64,000 nt of DNA from Micavibrio sp. UBA7657 (GTDB lineage Bacteria > Pseudomonadota > Alphaproteobacteria > Micavibrionales > Micavibrionaceae). Position numbers and translations under genes: made by a program. Location of the stretch: contig DLHX01000012.1 of NCBI GenBank assembly GCA_002483465.1, positions 155,596 to 219,595 of the forward strand, read 5' to 3'. Positions within the stretch are counted from its first letter, which is position 1. Each line of letters starts with the position of its first letter. This document shows positions 16,572 to 26,760 of the stretch, piece by piece. Under the pieces are notes generated by a model. That model was given only the letters and a program-made list of their open reading frames with translations. It had not been told where the DNA came from and did no database searches.

Positions 16572-17960
16572 TCAGGGGTATTCCGGGTTCAGGGCGATAA
16601 CCGAGAGCTTCTTGGCGCTCGAATAATCCATTGTATACAAGGCTTTATAAGGCCTTATGTCATCCTCGGTGCGGTAGCGGACGACGGCCATCCCGTCCGG
16701 GTGTTTGATAAACCATTCATGTAGGGATTCCATATCCGGCAAGCCGTCTACGGGCTTTTCGCGCTTCGCCAGGAACCCAACCTCGCCGTGATAATTACGG
16801 ACATAGGCCCAGTCGGTGTCAGGATGCGCGGCGACGATTTCGGCAATCTTGCTTATATCGTGACGCGGAAAAACCGCGAAGGATGCGGCGCCCTGCCCTA
16901 TGACCATCAACCCCACCGCCGCAACCGCGACGCGCTTCAGCGTTTTCATCTGGACGCTTTCAAGTCCATGCGCTGTCAAAATGGCAACGAACGGCAGAAG
17001 CGGTATGAGGTAATGCGCCTGCTTGCCGCTCATGATCATAAAGATCGCGAGCGTGGGAATGATCGTAAAAAAACAAAAACGAATGACCGGATCGGCGCGG
17101 CGTGCAAGTTTCAGCTTTCTCCAGAATGCGGGAAACACGATCCATGGCGCGAACAGGCCGAGGAAGAACGGCAGATAGAAATAAAACGGGCGGGAATGCG
17201 CTCCGCCGAAGCTGCCGGTCATGCGGCCTTTCGTTTGCTCGACGACCAGCCAGTGGAAAAATTCTTTATCCGTGCCCTGCGATACTTCATACAGCCAGAC
17301 CGATACCGGCGCGAGCGCGACCAGAACCATAATCAGCAGGCCGGTGTAGAATTTCTTCTTCTGTACGCCCTGATACCAAAATGGCGCGAGCAGCCATGGC
17401 AGCAGTGTGAACAGCAGAACAACCGGGCCTTTCGCCAGCACGCCGAAGCCGAGGGCAAGGCCTGCGGGGATGGTCAGAATAGATTTGCCGCCTTTCAGAA
17501 ATTTCGCTGCGAAAATCCATGCGACCAGCACGCAGAAGGTCAGCAGAAAATCGAACATAATGGCCGTGCCCATCGCGAGGAATGGCGCGCTGGCGACCAT
17601 GATCCACGGCACGCGGCGCGCGAGCTCTTCCCGTTCGGGAAATAAAATCCCGACCAGTTTATGGGTGAGGAAAATCGTGCCTGCGCTGATGAGCGAAACT
17701 ATCAGAACAGCGGGCCATCTATGTGCCCCGAAAATCTCCCATGACAGGTTGATCAGCCAAAAGAGCAGCGGCGGCTTATGATGATACGGCGCAAAATTCA
17801 ACGTCGGCAGGAAATAATTATGATTGAGAAACATTTCCCACGCGGCGGTGAGATAGCGCGTCTCGTCGATCGGCAATGCCGGGCGGAAAATAATTGCGGC
17901 CAGCGTCAACGCCGCGCATAAGACTGCGATGCCGGTCAGATTTTTAGAGGCTTCGCGCAC
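16572..17960 (-). CDS. ArnT-like glycosyltransferase family 39 membrane protein
   Basis: Polytopic inner-membrane transferase that moves a sugar from a polyprenyl phosphate carrier to an acceptor on the periplasmic side, as ArnT does for lipid A. It has 462 residues. The first periplasmic loop carries the catalytic DE pair in LPIDETRYLTAAWEM (Asp32-Glu33), followed by HHKPPLLFW, typical of GT39/ArnT proteins. About ten membrane helices follow, then a soluble C-terminal domain of roughly 100 residues. It starts at the last base of the LAB-N gene and lies downstream of the GT2 gene, so the three form a donor-synthesis and transfer cassette. The sugar and acceptor are unknown. Confidence 0.82.
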   Translation of the reverse strand: MREASKNLTGIAVLCAALTLAAIIFRPALPIDETRYLTAAWEMFLNHNYFLPTLNFAPYHHKPPLLFWLINLSWEIFGAHRWPAVLIVSLISAGTIFLTHKLVGILFPEREELARRVPWIMVASAPFLAMGTAIMFDFLLTFCVLVAWIFAAKFLKGGKSILTIPAGLALGFGVLAKGPVVLLFTLLPWLLAPFWYQGVQKKKFYTGLLIMVLVALAPVSVWLYEVSQGTDKEFFHWLVVEQTKGRMTGSFGGAHSRPFYFYLPFFLGLFAPWIVFPAFWRKLKLARRADPVIRFCFFTIIPTLAIFMIMSGKQAHYLIPLLPFVAILTAHGLESVQMKTLKRVAVAAVGLMVIGQGAASFAVFPRHDISKIAEIVAAHPDTDWAYVRNYHGEVGFLAKREKPVDGLPDMESLHEWFIKHPDGMAVVRYRTEDDIRPYKALYTMDYSSAKKLSVIALNPEYP

Positions 17961-18274
17961 TAGGCCGCCTGCTCCGGGTTGGTTTTTTCAAGAATGGCGT
18001 TCTTGCGGATAAGAAACAGGTTGCGGGAGTAAATCAACAATCCGATGCTCTGCCCGGCGATGAAAACCGGGTCGGCGCGATAAATTGCGTAGGATAAAAT
18101 AATCAGCGCGCCCGCGATGCTGAAATACCAGAAGGCCACGGGCATAACGCTCTTCTGTGCTTTTTCCGAGGCCAGCCACTGGACGAAGAAGCGCATGAAG
18201 AACATGGCCTGGCCGAAGAATCCGACCCCGATCCAGATTTTCTCGACGGTATCAGCGCTTAAGCTCACGCACAT
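17960..18274 (-). CDS. LAB_N (lipid-A-disaccharide synthase N-terminal-like) membrane protein
   Basis: 104-residue protein with three or four membrane helices in the pattern of the LAB_N domain: the opening EKIWIGVGFFGQAMFFMRFFVQWLASEK, then a PVAFWYFSI..LIILSYAI block and a QSIGLLIYSRNL block. These proteins usually sit between a GT2 polyprenyl-phosphate glycosyltransferase and a GT39 transferase, as here. A role in flipping or organising the lipid-linked sugar is an inference. The ATG at 18274 has GGGAGA upstream, and the gene overlaps the GT2 3' end by 23 bp. Confidence 0.8.
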   Translation of the reverse strand: MCVSLSADTVEKIWIGVGFFGQAMFFMRFFVQWLASEKAQKSVMPVAFWYFSIAGALIILSYAIYRADPVFIAGQSIGLLIYSRNLFLIRKNAILEKTNPEQAA

Positions 18275-19007
18275 TCTCCCTGGCAGAAGTTATTTCGCTC
18301 ACAATAATGTCAGGCCGCGCCCTTTTCAACAGCCACCGTACACCGAATAAATCATGCACACCGGCCCAGAGCCGGTCGAAAAACCCGTATTTCGAGACGC
18401 CGCGCCCGCGCGGGCGGTGCGAGACGTCGACATGACAGACCTCGACATAATGGCCTTTCATCAGCGCCGGCAGATAGCGGTGCATATGGTTGAAATATGG
18501 CAGCGCCATATAGTCCTCCCGTCTAAAGAGTTTCAAACTGCAGCCCGTGTCCCTGGTTCCATCTTTCAGAAAATAAGAGCGGATAGCATTGGCGGCGCGA
18601 GAGGATAAACGGCGCACCAGGTTGTCATTCCGCTTTATCCGTTGACCTGCAATCATGACGCGCGGGTTAGCCTTGGCCTTCTCGCTGTACAGATTAAACA
18701 GCAGCGGAATATCGGCGGGGTTGTTCTGCCCGTCGCCGTCCAGCGTGACGACTAATGGTCCTGTCGCATGGCTGACGCCCGACCACAGGCCGCGCGACTG
18801 GCCCGAGCGTTTCGAATGCTGGATGATGCGCAGGAACGGATATATTGCCGACAGTTCCTGAAGGTGCAGATGCGTGCCGTCGTCGCTGCCGTCATCGACA
18901 TACAAAACTTCCGTGATCGGCACCGCGCGCGCGGCCGCGCTGATCTCCTCCAGCAGCGGTCGGATGTTTTCTTTTTCGTTATAAACGGGGATGACGATGC
19001 TGAGCAT
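18252..19007 (-). CDS. Glycosyltransferase family 2, polyprenyl-phosphate sugar synthase-like
   Basis: GT-A fold enzyme expected to charge undecaprenyl phosphate with a sugar from a nucleotide sugar on the cytoplasmic face. It has 251 residues from ATG 19007; a longer frame to 19037 would run into the tRNA. It has LSIVIPVYNEKENI at 2-15, VDDGSDDGT near 38-46, the DGD metal site in VVTLDGDGQNNP, and DTGCSLKLFRR, as in DPM1/ArnC-type enzymes. It lacks the C-terminal membrane helices of ArnC, so membrane docking may depend on the LAB_N partner. First gene of the three-gene cassette. Confidence 0.82.
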   Translation of the reverse strand: MLSIVIPVYNEKENIRPLLEEISAAARAVPITEVLYVDDGSDDGTHLHLQELSAIYPFLRIIQHSKRSGQSRGLWSGVSHATGPLVVTLDGDGQNNPADIPLLFNLYSEKAKANPRVMIAGQRIKRNDNLVRRLSSRAANAIRSYFLKDGTRDTGCSLKLFRREDYMALPYFNHMHRYLPALMKGHYVEVCHVDVSHRPRGRGVSKYGFFDRLWAGVHDLFGVRWLLKRARPDIIVSEITSARENVRELKR

Positions 19008-19025
19008 ATTATGTTTCGAAAAAAT

Positions 19026-19102
19026 TGGTGGGCCCACCAGGACTTGAACCTGGGACCAATCCGTTATGAGCGGACTGCTCTAACCAACTGAGCTATAGGC
19101 CC
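19026..19102 (-). tRNA. tRNA with CAT anticodon, probably tRNA-Ile2 (lysidine type)
   Basis: The 5' arm GGGCCTA pairs with TGGGCCC (one G-T pair), the anticodon loop is CTCATAA, the T arm contains GGTTCAAGTCC and CCA is encoded. CAT could mean elongator Met or Ile2. The overall sequence looks more like the Ile2 type modified by TilS, but this is not certain. It is not an initiator: the first base pair is a normal G-C. Confidence 0.85.
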
Positions 19103-19114
19103 TTAGGGTTAAAT

Positions 19115-19732
19115 CTATTCTGCCGGCTTTTTCGCGGGCTCAGCGGGCGCTTCTTTATTTTCCTTCGACTTCGAGCGCTCGAGCCACGCCGCGATCTCAT
19201 TCATGTGCGGCTTTACCGCTTCCCTGTCTTCCTTGGGCGCGCTGGTGAAAATTTCCATCATGCGGATGCTCTGATTGAGCTGGGCCTTTTGCGCCTCCGG
19301 CATTTTCGCCTTGGTCGCCTCCGGTATGTCGCGGAGCTGTTTCAGCGCGTTCGGGTTTTCCTGGTCGATCTTGATCGCCATATAGGCCAGCATTACGCCG
19401 TCGCCCGTATTCGCCCAGTCTTCCTGCGATTTGAAATCATGCTTTTTCACGATGTCGCCGAGCCTGGTGTAATCGGAAGGAAGTTTTTCCTTCATGATTT
19501 CGATGCCCATCAGATAGGGCGCATAGCTTTTTTCGCCGAGCTTGGGCTGCAGCGCGACATTGAGCTCCTTGTCCTTGCCTTCTTTATGGAGACCCTCGGA
19601 GAAAACCTCGACATCGGGCAGCGCCTTGACGAATTTCGAAACATTATCGCTCGAGAGTTTCTCGGCGAAGGCAGGCGCGGCAAAAAATCCGAGCGCGCAG
19701 ATCATTACAAAGGCGTTCAATACGTACTTCAT
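19115..19732 (-). CDS. Exported helical protein of unknown function
   Basis: 205 residues with a clear Sec signal peptide (about 1-23, core AFVMICALGFFAA, cleavage after AFA). The mature protein is predicted almost entirely helical, opens with EKLSSDNVSKFVKALPDVEVFSE and ends in a Lys/Glu/Pro/Ala-rich tail (ENKEAPAEPAKKPAE) that may be disordered. The layout resembles small periplasmic or lipoprotein-like unknowns near rpoD in Alphaproteobacteria, but there is no lipobox cysteine. It lies 26 bp downstream of rpoD on the same strand and could be read through from it. No function can be assigned. Confidence 0.65.
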   Translation of the reverse strand: MKYVLNAFVMICALGFFAAPAFAEKLSSDNVSKFVKALPDVEVFSEGLHKEGKDKELNVALQPKLGEKSYAPYLMGIEIMKEKLPSDYTRLGDIVKKHDFKSQEDWANTGDGVMLAYMAIKIDQENPNALKQLRDIPEATKAKMPEAQKAQLNQSIRMMEIFTSAPKEDREAVKPHMNEIAAWLERSKSKENKEAPAEPAKKPAE

Positions 19733-19758
19733 GGAAGTTTCCTTTCGCGTTCTATAAA

Positions 19759-21801
<2,043 letters not shown>

Positions 21802-21880
21802 TAATACTCCAACCCGATTCGTTGATTTAATCCCAATTCCTATGAAATCCAAAGTCTTAAGATGATTATTCCCCAACCTG

Positions 21881-23704
21881 TCAGCTTCTTTCGCCAGCCT
21901 TCAGTTCCACCATGGTTCTCAGTCTTTGCTCGTCATCCTCGCTCGACATCTGAAAGGCCTGTTTCCAGCCGCTCCGCACTTCCTGTTTCAGAGCTTCGCC
22001 TTCGTAATCCCGGTACAGGGCCAGCCATGTCTGGGCCACAGACCCGGGATCTGCGCGTGGACCCGCGAAAGTCGCGAGACGATAGACAGATTCGTTAAGG
22101 ATGTCACTTAATTCTTTCGCAAGCCCTTGTGATTCCAGATGGTTCTGAAGACCCTCGCCGTCAAGGTCTGGGTTATGGGAAAATGCGCCTAAAAGCACCT
22201 GCCGGATCCGGTCGCAGGCGGGGTTCCGGAAATCGAATTGGCCGAGCGGCTGCTCGATGGCCTCGTAGATATGGGGGTGGTTGATGATGGCGGCCAGCAG
22301 GCTGCGCTCATCTTTCTGCCGGACGGCGCCGGGTGCCTGCGGGCGCATGCCAGGCCGGACGGGTTTATTGAAATCGCGCGGACCGGCGGCGCGGGAGCGA
22401 TTGAAGAACACCTCCCCGACTTTGCGGCGCAGATGCTCCTGGTAATGACGCTGGACCTCGCCATCGGAAATTGTCCTGATTGAATTCTCGAGCGCCTTGA
22501 CCACGCCAGCGCGGCTCTCGGGCGAGTCAAAATTCCTGCCGCCCGTATGCGCAAGCCAGAGGAAATCAAAAAGCGGAATGGCAGTGTCTAAAATATTCTG
22601 GAACGCCTTCGCGCCGCCCGCCTTGATGAGAGTGTCAGGGTCTTCGCCTTCCGGCATGAATGCGAAACGCGCGGAGTGATACGGTTTCAGGAGCGGCAGA
22701 ATTCTTTCGCACGCACGCACCGCCGCACCGCGCCCGGCATTGTCGCCATCGAAACACAGCACCGGTATTTTTTCTTCCGCGACAATCATCGACCAGAGCA
22801 TAACGATCTGGTCTTCGGTCAGCGCGGTGCCCATCGGCGCGACGGCGCCTTTAAATCCCGCCTGATGGCAGGCGATGACATCCATATAGCCTTCCGTAAC
22901 CAGCACGGTTGCGCCGTCCCGCGCCGCCTGCCGCGCGAAGCTCTGGCCGTAAAGCGTGCGGGATTTGTCGAACAGCGGCGTGTCGGACGAGTTCATATAT
23001 TTGGCGGGTTTGTAATCGCCCTTATCAGGTTCGCGCATGTGATCGGGAAGAATTCTGCCACCGAAGGCAACGATGCGCCCGCGCCGATCACCGACCGGGA
23101 ACATGACGCGCTCGCGGAAAAAGGCGTAAGGCGGTTCGCCGTCTTTTTTCCTGACGAGGCCCGCTTCGAAAATCTGTTCGTCGGTGAATTTTTCGGCGAG
23201 CAGGAATTTCCTGAGCGCCTGCCTGTCCGGCGGCGCGTAGCCAATGCGGAAAGATTGAATCGTTTCTTTCGACAGGCCCCTGCCCGTCAGATAATTCAGG
23301 ATTTCCTTGTTGGCGGGCGCGAAGAGTTGTTCCTCCATCCAGCGCGTCGCGGAATCGATCAGAGCATGGAGGTCGCGGGCTTTTTCCGCTTTCTGGATGT
23401 CCTGCGGGCTGGGTTTTGGGACCTGGAGCCCCGCCTGCCCGGCCAGAGATTCCACCGCCTCGATGAAAGAAAGATTCTCGTAACGCATCACGAATCCGAT
23501 GACATCGCCATGCGCGCCGCAGCCGAAACAATGGAAAAACTGCTTGTCGTCGTTGACGGTGAAGCTCGGGCTTTTTTCCTTGTGAAACGGACAGCATCCT
23601 TTATATTCCCGCCCGGCCCGGGTCAGGCGGACGCGTTTTCCGATGACATCGGAAAGCGACAGCCGGGAGCGGATATCGTCGAGAAAACGCGGGGGAATCG
23701 TCAT
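21881..23704 (-). CDS. dnaG: DNA primase
   Basis: Makes RNA primers for replication together with DnaB. It has 607 residues. The N-terminal CHC2 zinc site uses Cys38, His41, Cys59 and Cys62 (CCPFHKEKSPSF and CFGCGAHGD). The RNA polymerase domain has the TOPRIM segments VTEGYMDVIACHQAG and LCFDGDNAGRGAA, which carry the metal-binding acidic residues. The C-terminal third is the helicase-interaction region. It lies 79 bp upstream of the rpoD start on the same strand. The parS-like site at 23741-23756 is only 36 bp before its start codon, inside its probable promoter region. Confidence 0.95.
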   Translation of the reverse strand: MTIPPRFLDDIRSRLSLSDVIGKRVRLTRAGREYKGCCPFHKEKSPSFTVNDDKQFFHCFGCGAHGDVIGFVMRYENLSFIEAVESLAGQAGLQVPKPSPQDIQKAEKARDLHALIDSATRWMEEQLFAPANKEILNYLTGRGLSKETIQSFRIGYAPPDRQALRKFLLAEKFTDEQIFEAGLVRKKDGEPPYAFFRERVMFPVGDRRGRIVAFGGRILPDHMREPDKGDYKPAKYMNSSDTPLFDKSRTLYGQSFARQAARDGATVLVTEGYMDVIACHQAGFKGAVAPMGTALTEDQIVMLWSMIVAEEKIPVLCFDGDNAGRGAAVRACERILPLLKPYHSARFAFMPEGEDPDTLIKAGGAKAFQNILDTAIPLFDFLWLAHTGGRNFDSPESRAGVVKALENSIRTISDGEVQRHYQEHLRRKVGEVFFNRSRAAGPRDFNKPVRPGMRPQAPGAVRQKDERSLLAAIINHPHIYEAIEQPLGQFDFRNPACDRIRQVLLGAFSHNPDLDGEGLQNHLESQGLAKELSDILNESVYRLATFAGPRADPGSVAQTWLALYRDYEGEALKQEVRSGWKQAFQMSSEDDEQRLRTMVELKAGERS

Positions 23705-23740
23705 AGGGAATTCATAGCACGGCCACTACCCTACGGAAAA

Positions 23741-23756
23741 TGTTTCACGTGGAACA
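23741..23756. promoter_or_regulatory. parS-like ParB-binding site
   Basis: TGTTTCACGTGGAACA matches the bacterial parS consensus TGTTTCACGTGAAACA at 15 of 16 positions, with the central CACGTG intact. It lies between dnaG and the small ORFs, in noncoding sequence. No parA or parB gene is in the window and no second site was seen. Confidence 0.7.
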
Positions 23757-23852
23757 TTAGGGGAACGTCCAGAAAACTTGCAAAGTGCACAAAAAAGGTA
23801 TATATATCTATTAATAATTCGTTAAAAAAGAGAACCAAACGGCGACTGAAAC

Positions 23853-23984
23853 ATGCCCAAGATCTTTACACAGAACAAGAAATTCAACGTTATCGTGTAC
23901 GGAGAACAATGCACAGCTTCCTCCTGGCAGGAGATGATGCAGGCCTGTTTCGGCTATATGAGGAAAGTCCTTAAATCGTCCTGA
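23853..23984 (+). CDS. Possible small ORF (43 aa) upstream of dnaG
   Basis: An ATG-to-TGA frame divergent from dnaG, encoding a basic peptide with two cysteines (MPKIFTQNKKFNVIVYGEQC at the start, ending MRKVLKSS). The ribosome site is weak (GGCGACTG). It lies between the parS-like site and the sigma-54-type promoter. Nothing in it is recognisable, and it is listed because the segment is otherwise empty. Confidence 0.3.
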   Translation: MPKIFTQNKKFNVIVYGEQCTASSWQEMMQACFGYMRKVLKSS

Positions 23985-24034
23985 TGGAAATCAGCGACGA
24001 TTTTGTGTATTAAAGGCCAGAATAAAGCCGCCAT

Positions 24035-24051
24035 TTGGCATAATACTTGCA
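24035..24051 (+). promoter_or_regulatory. Candidate sigma-54 (RpoN) promoter
   Basis: TTGGCATAATACTTGCA matches the -24/-12 consensus (YTGGCACG-N4-TTGCW), with the essential GG (24037-24038) and GC (24049-24050) exactly 10 bases apart. Inferred start near 24062, about 30 nt before a ribosome site and the 38-residue ORF. No enhancer site was identified. Confidence 0.6.
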
Positions 24052-24092
24052 ACTTTAGCCTCTAACAGACGTTAGTAGAGGAAAGGTGAAAA

Positions 24093-24209
24093 ATGACAAA
24101 CGCTTACGATAAAGACCTGAACGTAAATATGATGAACGACGAAGATCGTTGCTTCAAGCCGGTCACGTTTAAATCCATTGTTTGTGCGTTCAAAAGCCTT
24201 TTTAAATAG
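24093..24209 (+). CDS. Small protein of unknown function (38 aa) behind a sigma-54-type promoter
   Basis: ATG 24093 follows the strong ribosome site GAGGAAAGG, and the frame ends at TAG 24209, 26 bp before a terminator stem. Promoter, ribosome site, ORF and terminator thus form a complete compact transcription unit. The peptide has an acidic N-terminal half (DKDLNVNMMNDEDRC) and a basic, hydrophobic C-terminal half (FKSIVCAFKSLFK) that could form an amphipathic membrane-binding helix. The leader contains a CCTCTA/TAGAGG inverted repeat that would hold part of the ribosome site. No known family was recognised. The transcript could also act as an sRNA. Confidence 0.55.
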   Translation: MTNAYDKDLNVNMMNDEDRCFKPVTFKSIVCAFKSLFK

Positions 24210-24228
24210 ACATCGCTGACACATGGTA

Positions 24229-24263
24229 AAAAAGCCCGCCCCCTCATAAGGGGCGGTTTTTTA
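24229..24263 (+). terminator. Rho-independent terminator after the 38-aa ORF
   Basis: CCGCCCC (24236-24242), 7-base loop, GGGGCGG (24250-24256) and a run of six T. The A-run on the left side makes it potentially bidirectional, so it may also serve the convergent gene ending at 24284. Confidence 0.9.
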
Positions 24264-24283
24264 TTTGGGTACTTCAAAGATGA

Positions 24284-25252
24284 TTACGACGGCGGGTTGA
24301 ATTCTAATGCACTTGTATTCGGCAAAGCACATTCCCCATATTTCAAAATAGTTCTTTCATCATTTTGCAAACGCGCGTCCATGATTTTTTGTTTTTGTTC
24401 GGGTGAGGACGCCCCTCTTACATAGGGACTCCAGAAGAACACGCCCGTACGCCTGACTTTAAAATGGCCGCGAACAAGAGCTGCCGCCATGGACTCGGAA
24501 GCTTCTTTTTCCGATATACCCGGGCTTTCTTTCAAAAGCCTCGATACATCAAACTGAATGTCATGCATTGAAAGAATATCGGGCTGACCGTTTTTCCTTC
24601 TTTTTATATTCAGCCTGGAATAATTTTCCTCCGGCTCCATAGGCTGAATAATGTTCGATCTGCTATTCAATAAAAGCAAAACACTCATCACGATACGGCA
24701 CATGGAATTCCTGGTGTTTTCGGCTACGTGCACAAATTCCACAGGCCCATTCAAGGGATTAAAAAATTTAAAACCTTCTTCTGATATTAAATAATGATTT
24801 TTGCCTTTCATATACATCGGCAGATGATTAAGATTACTGATAGATCCTACATTTTTTAAAGAAATTCCCCCCGGAACTGCTTCAAGAAGCCAGCCAAACC
24901 TCTCCATATCACCCGGAGTAGAATACTCAATCCATGTTTTGGGAAAAGGAAGTTTGGCAAATTTGTAAGCGCCCAAAAGAGTTTCTGTCGGCGTTCGATC
25001 CATTTTAGCAACAGCGGCCCCTACACGATGATCAAGCGCGAACCGCATTGAAGAAGACAAATGAGACGAAATATCTGTAATGTCCTGATATAGCGGCATA
25101 ACCTGAGCAGCAAACATAAGTGCAACCTCAGGATTGATCTGCGCAGCAGGGCTTTGGAAAATGGATTTTGCCCTGCCGCGAAAGAAATCCGCACGATTTT
25201 TATTCATGGCATGGGCTGTATTTAAAATATTCTGAGCAAGTGACTGATACAT
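24284..25252 (-). CDS. Protein of unknown function (322 aa), likely accessory
   Basis: Starts at ATG 25252 with GGAG seven bases upstream; the open frame runs to 25306 but lacks a comparable site. The N-terminus is helical. The C-terminal part contains HFKVRRTGVFFWSPYVRG (about 280-297), a block I associate with unassigned proteins in alphaproteobacterial accessory DNA and phages, though I cannot name a family. No signal peptide, membrane segment or catalytic motif is evident. AT content is clearly higher than in the flanking genes, and it separates dnaG from yqeY together with the lipase gene, so recent acquisition is likely. Confidence 0.65.
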   Translation of the reverse strand: MYQSLAQNILNTAHAMNKNRADFFRGRAKSIFQSPAAQINPEVALMFAAQVMPLYQDITDISSHLSSSMRFALDHRVGAAVAKMDRTPTETLLGAYKFAKLPFPKTWIEYSTPGDMERFGWLLEAVPGGISLKNVGSISNLNHLPMYMKGKNHYLISEEGFKFFNPLNGPVEFVHVAENTRNSMCRIVMSVLLLLNSRSNIIQPMEPEENYSRLNIKRRKNGQPDILSMHDIQFDVSRLLKESPGISEKEASESMAAALVRGHFKVRRTGVFFWSPYVRGASSPEQKQKIMDARLQNDERTILKYGECALPNTSALEFNPPS

Positions 25253-25347
25253 TAAAAACTCCAGAAAACAGAAAAACCCCTGTAAAACTGAACTGGTTTT
25301 ACACACAATTAGTTTTTATGTCAACTTGGTGCACGGAATGCGACAAA

Positions 25348-25386
25348 TGGATTGCTTCGTCAGCCTGTTGGCTTCCTCGCAATGAC
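25348..25386. repeat. Dispersed palindromic repeat, half copy
   Basis: The TGGATTGCTTCGTC ... CCTCGCAATGAC segment is shared with 26709-26758. The left arm of the palindrome present in the other copy is missing here. It lies just past the lipase stop codon. Confidence 0.75.
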
Positions 25387-25393
25387 AATGGCG

Positions 25394-26629
25394 TCAGCCC
25401 TGCCCTTGCGTCAGCCCTGATGTCGACCACATGGCGATGTAAAAGAGGCCAGCGAGGAACGCGCCCGCGACGACAATGCCGAGAACGAGGCGCACGACAA
25501 ACGAGAAATATTTCTGGAATTTCGTTTTCTGATACGGCGTGTATTTCCACGACGAAGACGAAGTTGCGGGGGGCTCCATGAACACATCCATATATTTATC
25601 GCCGAGATGCGCGAGGCCGGAGCGCATGAAATACATCGAGAATAAAATATACATCAATGAGGGCAGGATAATGCTTTTGAGGGCGGGTATGTTCTTGCCG
25701 ATCCAGGCAAACGTGCGGCGCATGTTGTAGTAGAATTTTTCGGTAGAGTCGCTGTGGGGCCCGAGCGCCTGGATTTTTTCCTCTTCCATGAAGTTCAAAA
25801 GGAAATCCATGTCCATGTTGGAATTTTTTTCGCGGATGTCCCTCGCCTCTTCGCCGTGATGCACGGCGCCGGTGTAATCGATGTAGATCAGTTTTCCGAC
25901 GGTGCGGTATCCGAGGAAACTGAACGGCACCTTGCAGACGATGTCGCGCTGGTTGACGACGGAGTATGTAATGTCGGCCAGCGTTTTGCCGGAACCTTTG
26001 ATGGTGGCTTTTGAGTAGCGGTCTGCCGTGCCGAGGAAGCAGGCTTTCGGCGCGCCGAAGGTGACGACGGAATTGACCGGGAAATCGCGGGCAAGACCCA
26101 GCGCCGCCATGTGCGCGATGCCGCCGCCCAGCGAATGGCCGCAGAGCGTCACGGATTCAACATCAGCGGGAAGCGAAGCGAGCCATTTGCGGACTTGCCC
26201 GCGCACGCTGAACCACGCCGTGCCGAAACCGAAATGGCGGATGGGCCAGTAGAACGGGATGAGGAGAAAATCATAAATCCAGTCGAGCGGACTGGAGGAG
26301 CCGCGGAAGGCGATGGAGGCTGTTTTGTCTTTGAGGCAGGCGATGGCCTGCGTACCGGTGAGGCGTGTTTGTATTTTTTGAACGTGCGTGAATTCCGCGC
26401 CTTTGAGCTCTTCGGCCAGGTGATCGAGCGGATCGTAGACGACAAAACTGAACTGCAGGGCTTTGCGGACGATTTCGAGTTCGGCGTTGTTCGCGTTGGC
26501 AAGCACATTTGCGCGGAGGATTTGTTCCGCCGCCGGCGTTTCGAATATCTCGACGGGCGGAACGATGTCGGTGGCCTTCAGTGGGCGGTTTGGAAGGTCC
26601 GGTAGTGACGGGGCTTTTAAAATTTTCAT
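25394..26629 (-). CDS. Class 3 lipase family protein with membrane segments
   Basis: Alpha/beta hydrolase of the fungal-type lipase_3 family, expected to cleave acylglycerols or phospholipids. It has 411 residues. The nucleophile elbow GHSLGG places Ser166 (164-169), the oxyanion segment is SIAFRGSSSPLDW (about 105-117), a later NQRDIVCKVP gives the candidate acid and VHHGEEA the His. Downstream are two hydrophobic stretches (about 318-340 and 378-405), which suggest membrane anchoring, unusual for secreted lipases of this class. No signal peptide is seen. Related palindromic repeats lie on both sides, and the gene sits in the accessory segment between dnaG and yqeY. Confidence 0.78.
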   Translation of the reverse strand: MKILKAPSLPDLPNRPLKATDIVPPVEIFETPAAEQILRANVLANANNAELEIVRKALQFSFVVYDPLDHLAEELKGAEFTHVQKIQTRLTGTQAIACLKDKTASIAFRGSSSPLDWIYDFLLIPFYWPIRHFGFGTAWFSVRGQVRKWLASLPADVESVTLCGHSLGGGIAHMAALGLARDFPVNSVVTFGAPKACFLGTADRYSKATIKGSGKTLADITYSVVNQRDIVCKVPFSFLGYRTVGKLIYIDYTGAVHHGEEARDIREKNSNMDMDFLLNFMEEEKIQALGPHSDSTEKFYYNMRRTFAWIGKNIPALKSIILPSLMYILFSMYFMRSGLAHLGDKYMDVFMEPPATSSSSWKYTPYQKTKFQKYFSFVVRLVLGIVVAGAFLAGLFYIAMWSTSGLTQGQG

Positions 26630-26668
26630 GAAAAGGAATATATTCGTAGCATATCATTTTATCAATGC

Positions 26669-26760
26669 CGTCATTGCGAGCGATAGCGAAGCAATCCAGT
26701 TCTGAAGATGGATTGCTTCGTCGGCCCTTAAAAAGAATAAGGGCCTCCTCGCAATGACGA
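26669..26760. repeat. Dispersed palindromic repeat, full copy
   Basis: The outer arms CGTCATTGCGAG and CTCGCAATGACG are inverted. The interior has GAAGCAATCCA facing TGGATTGCTTC, and AAGGGCC-type arms. Elements of this 'gtcattgcgag' type are common noncoding palindromes in Proteobacteria. It lies between yqeY and the lipase gene. Confidence 0.85.
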
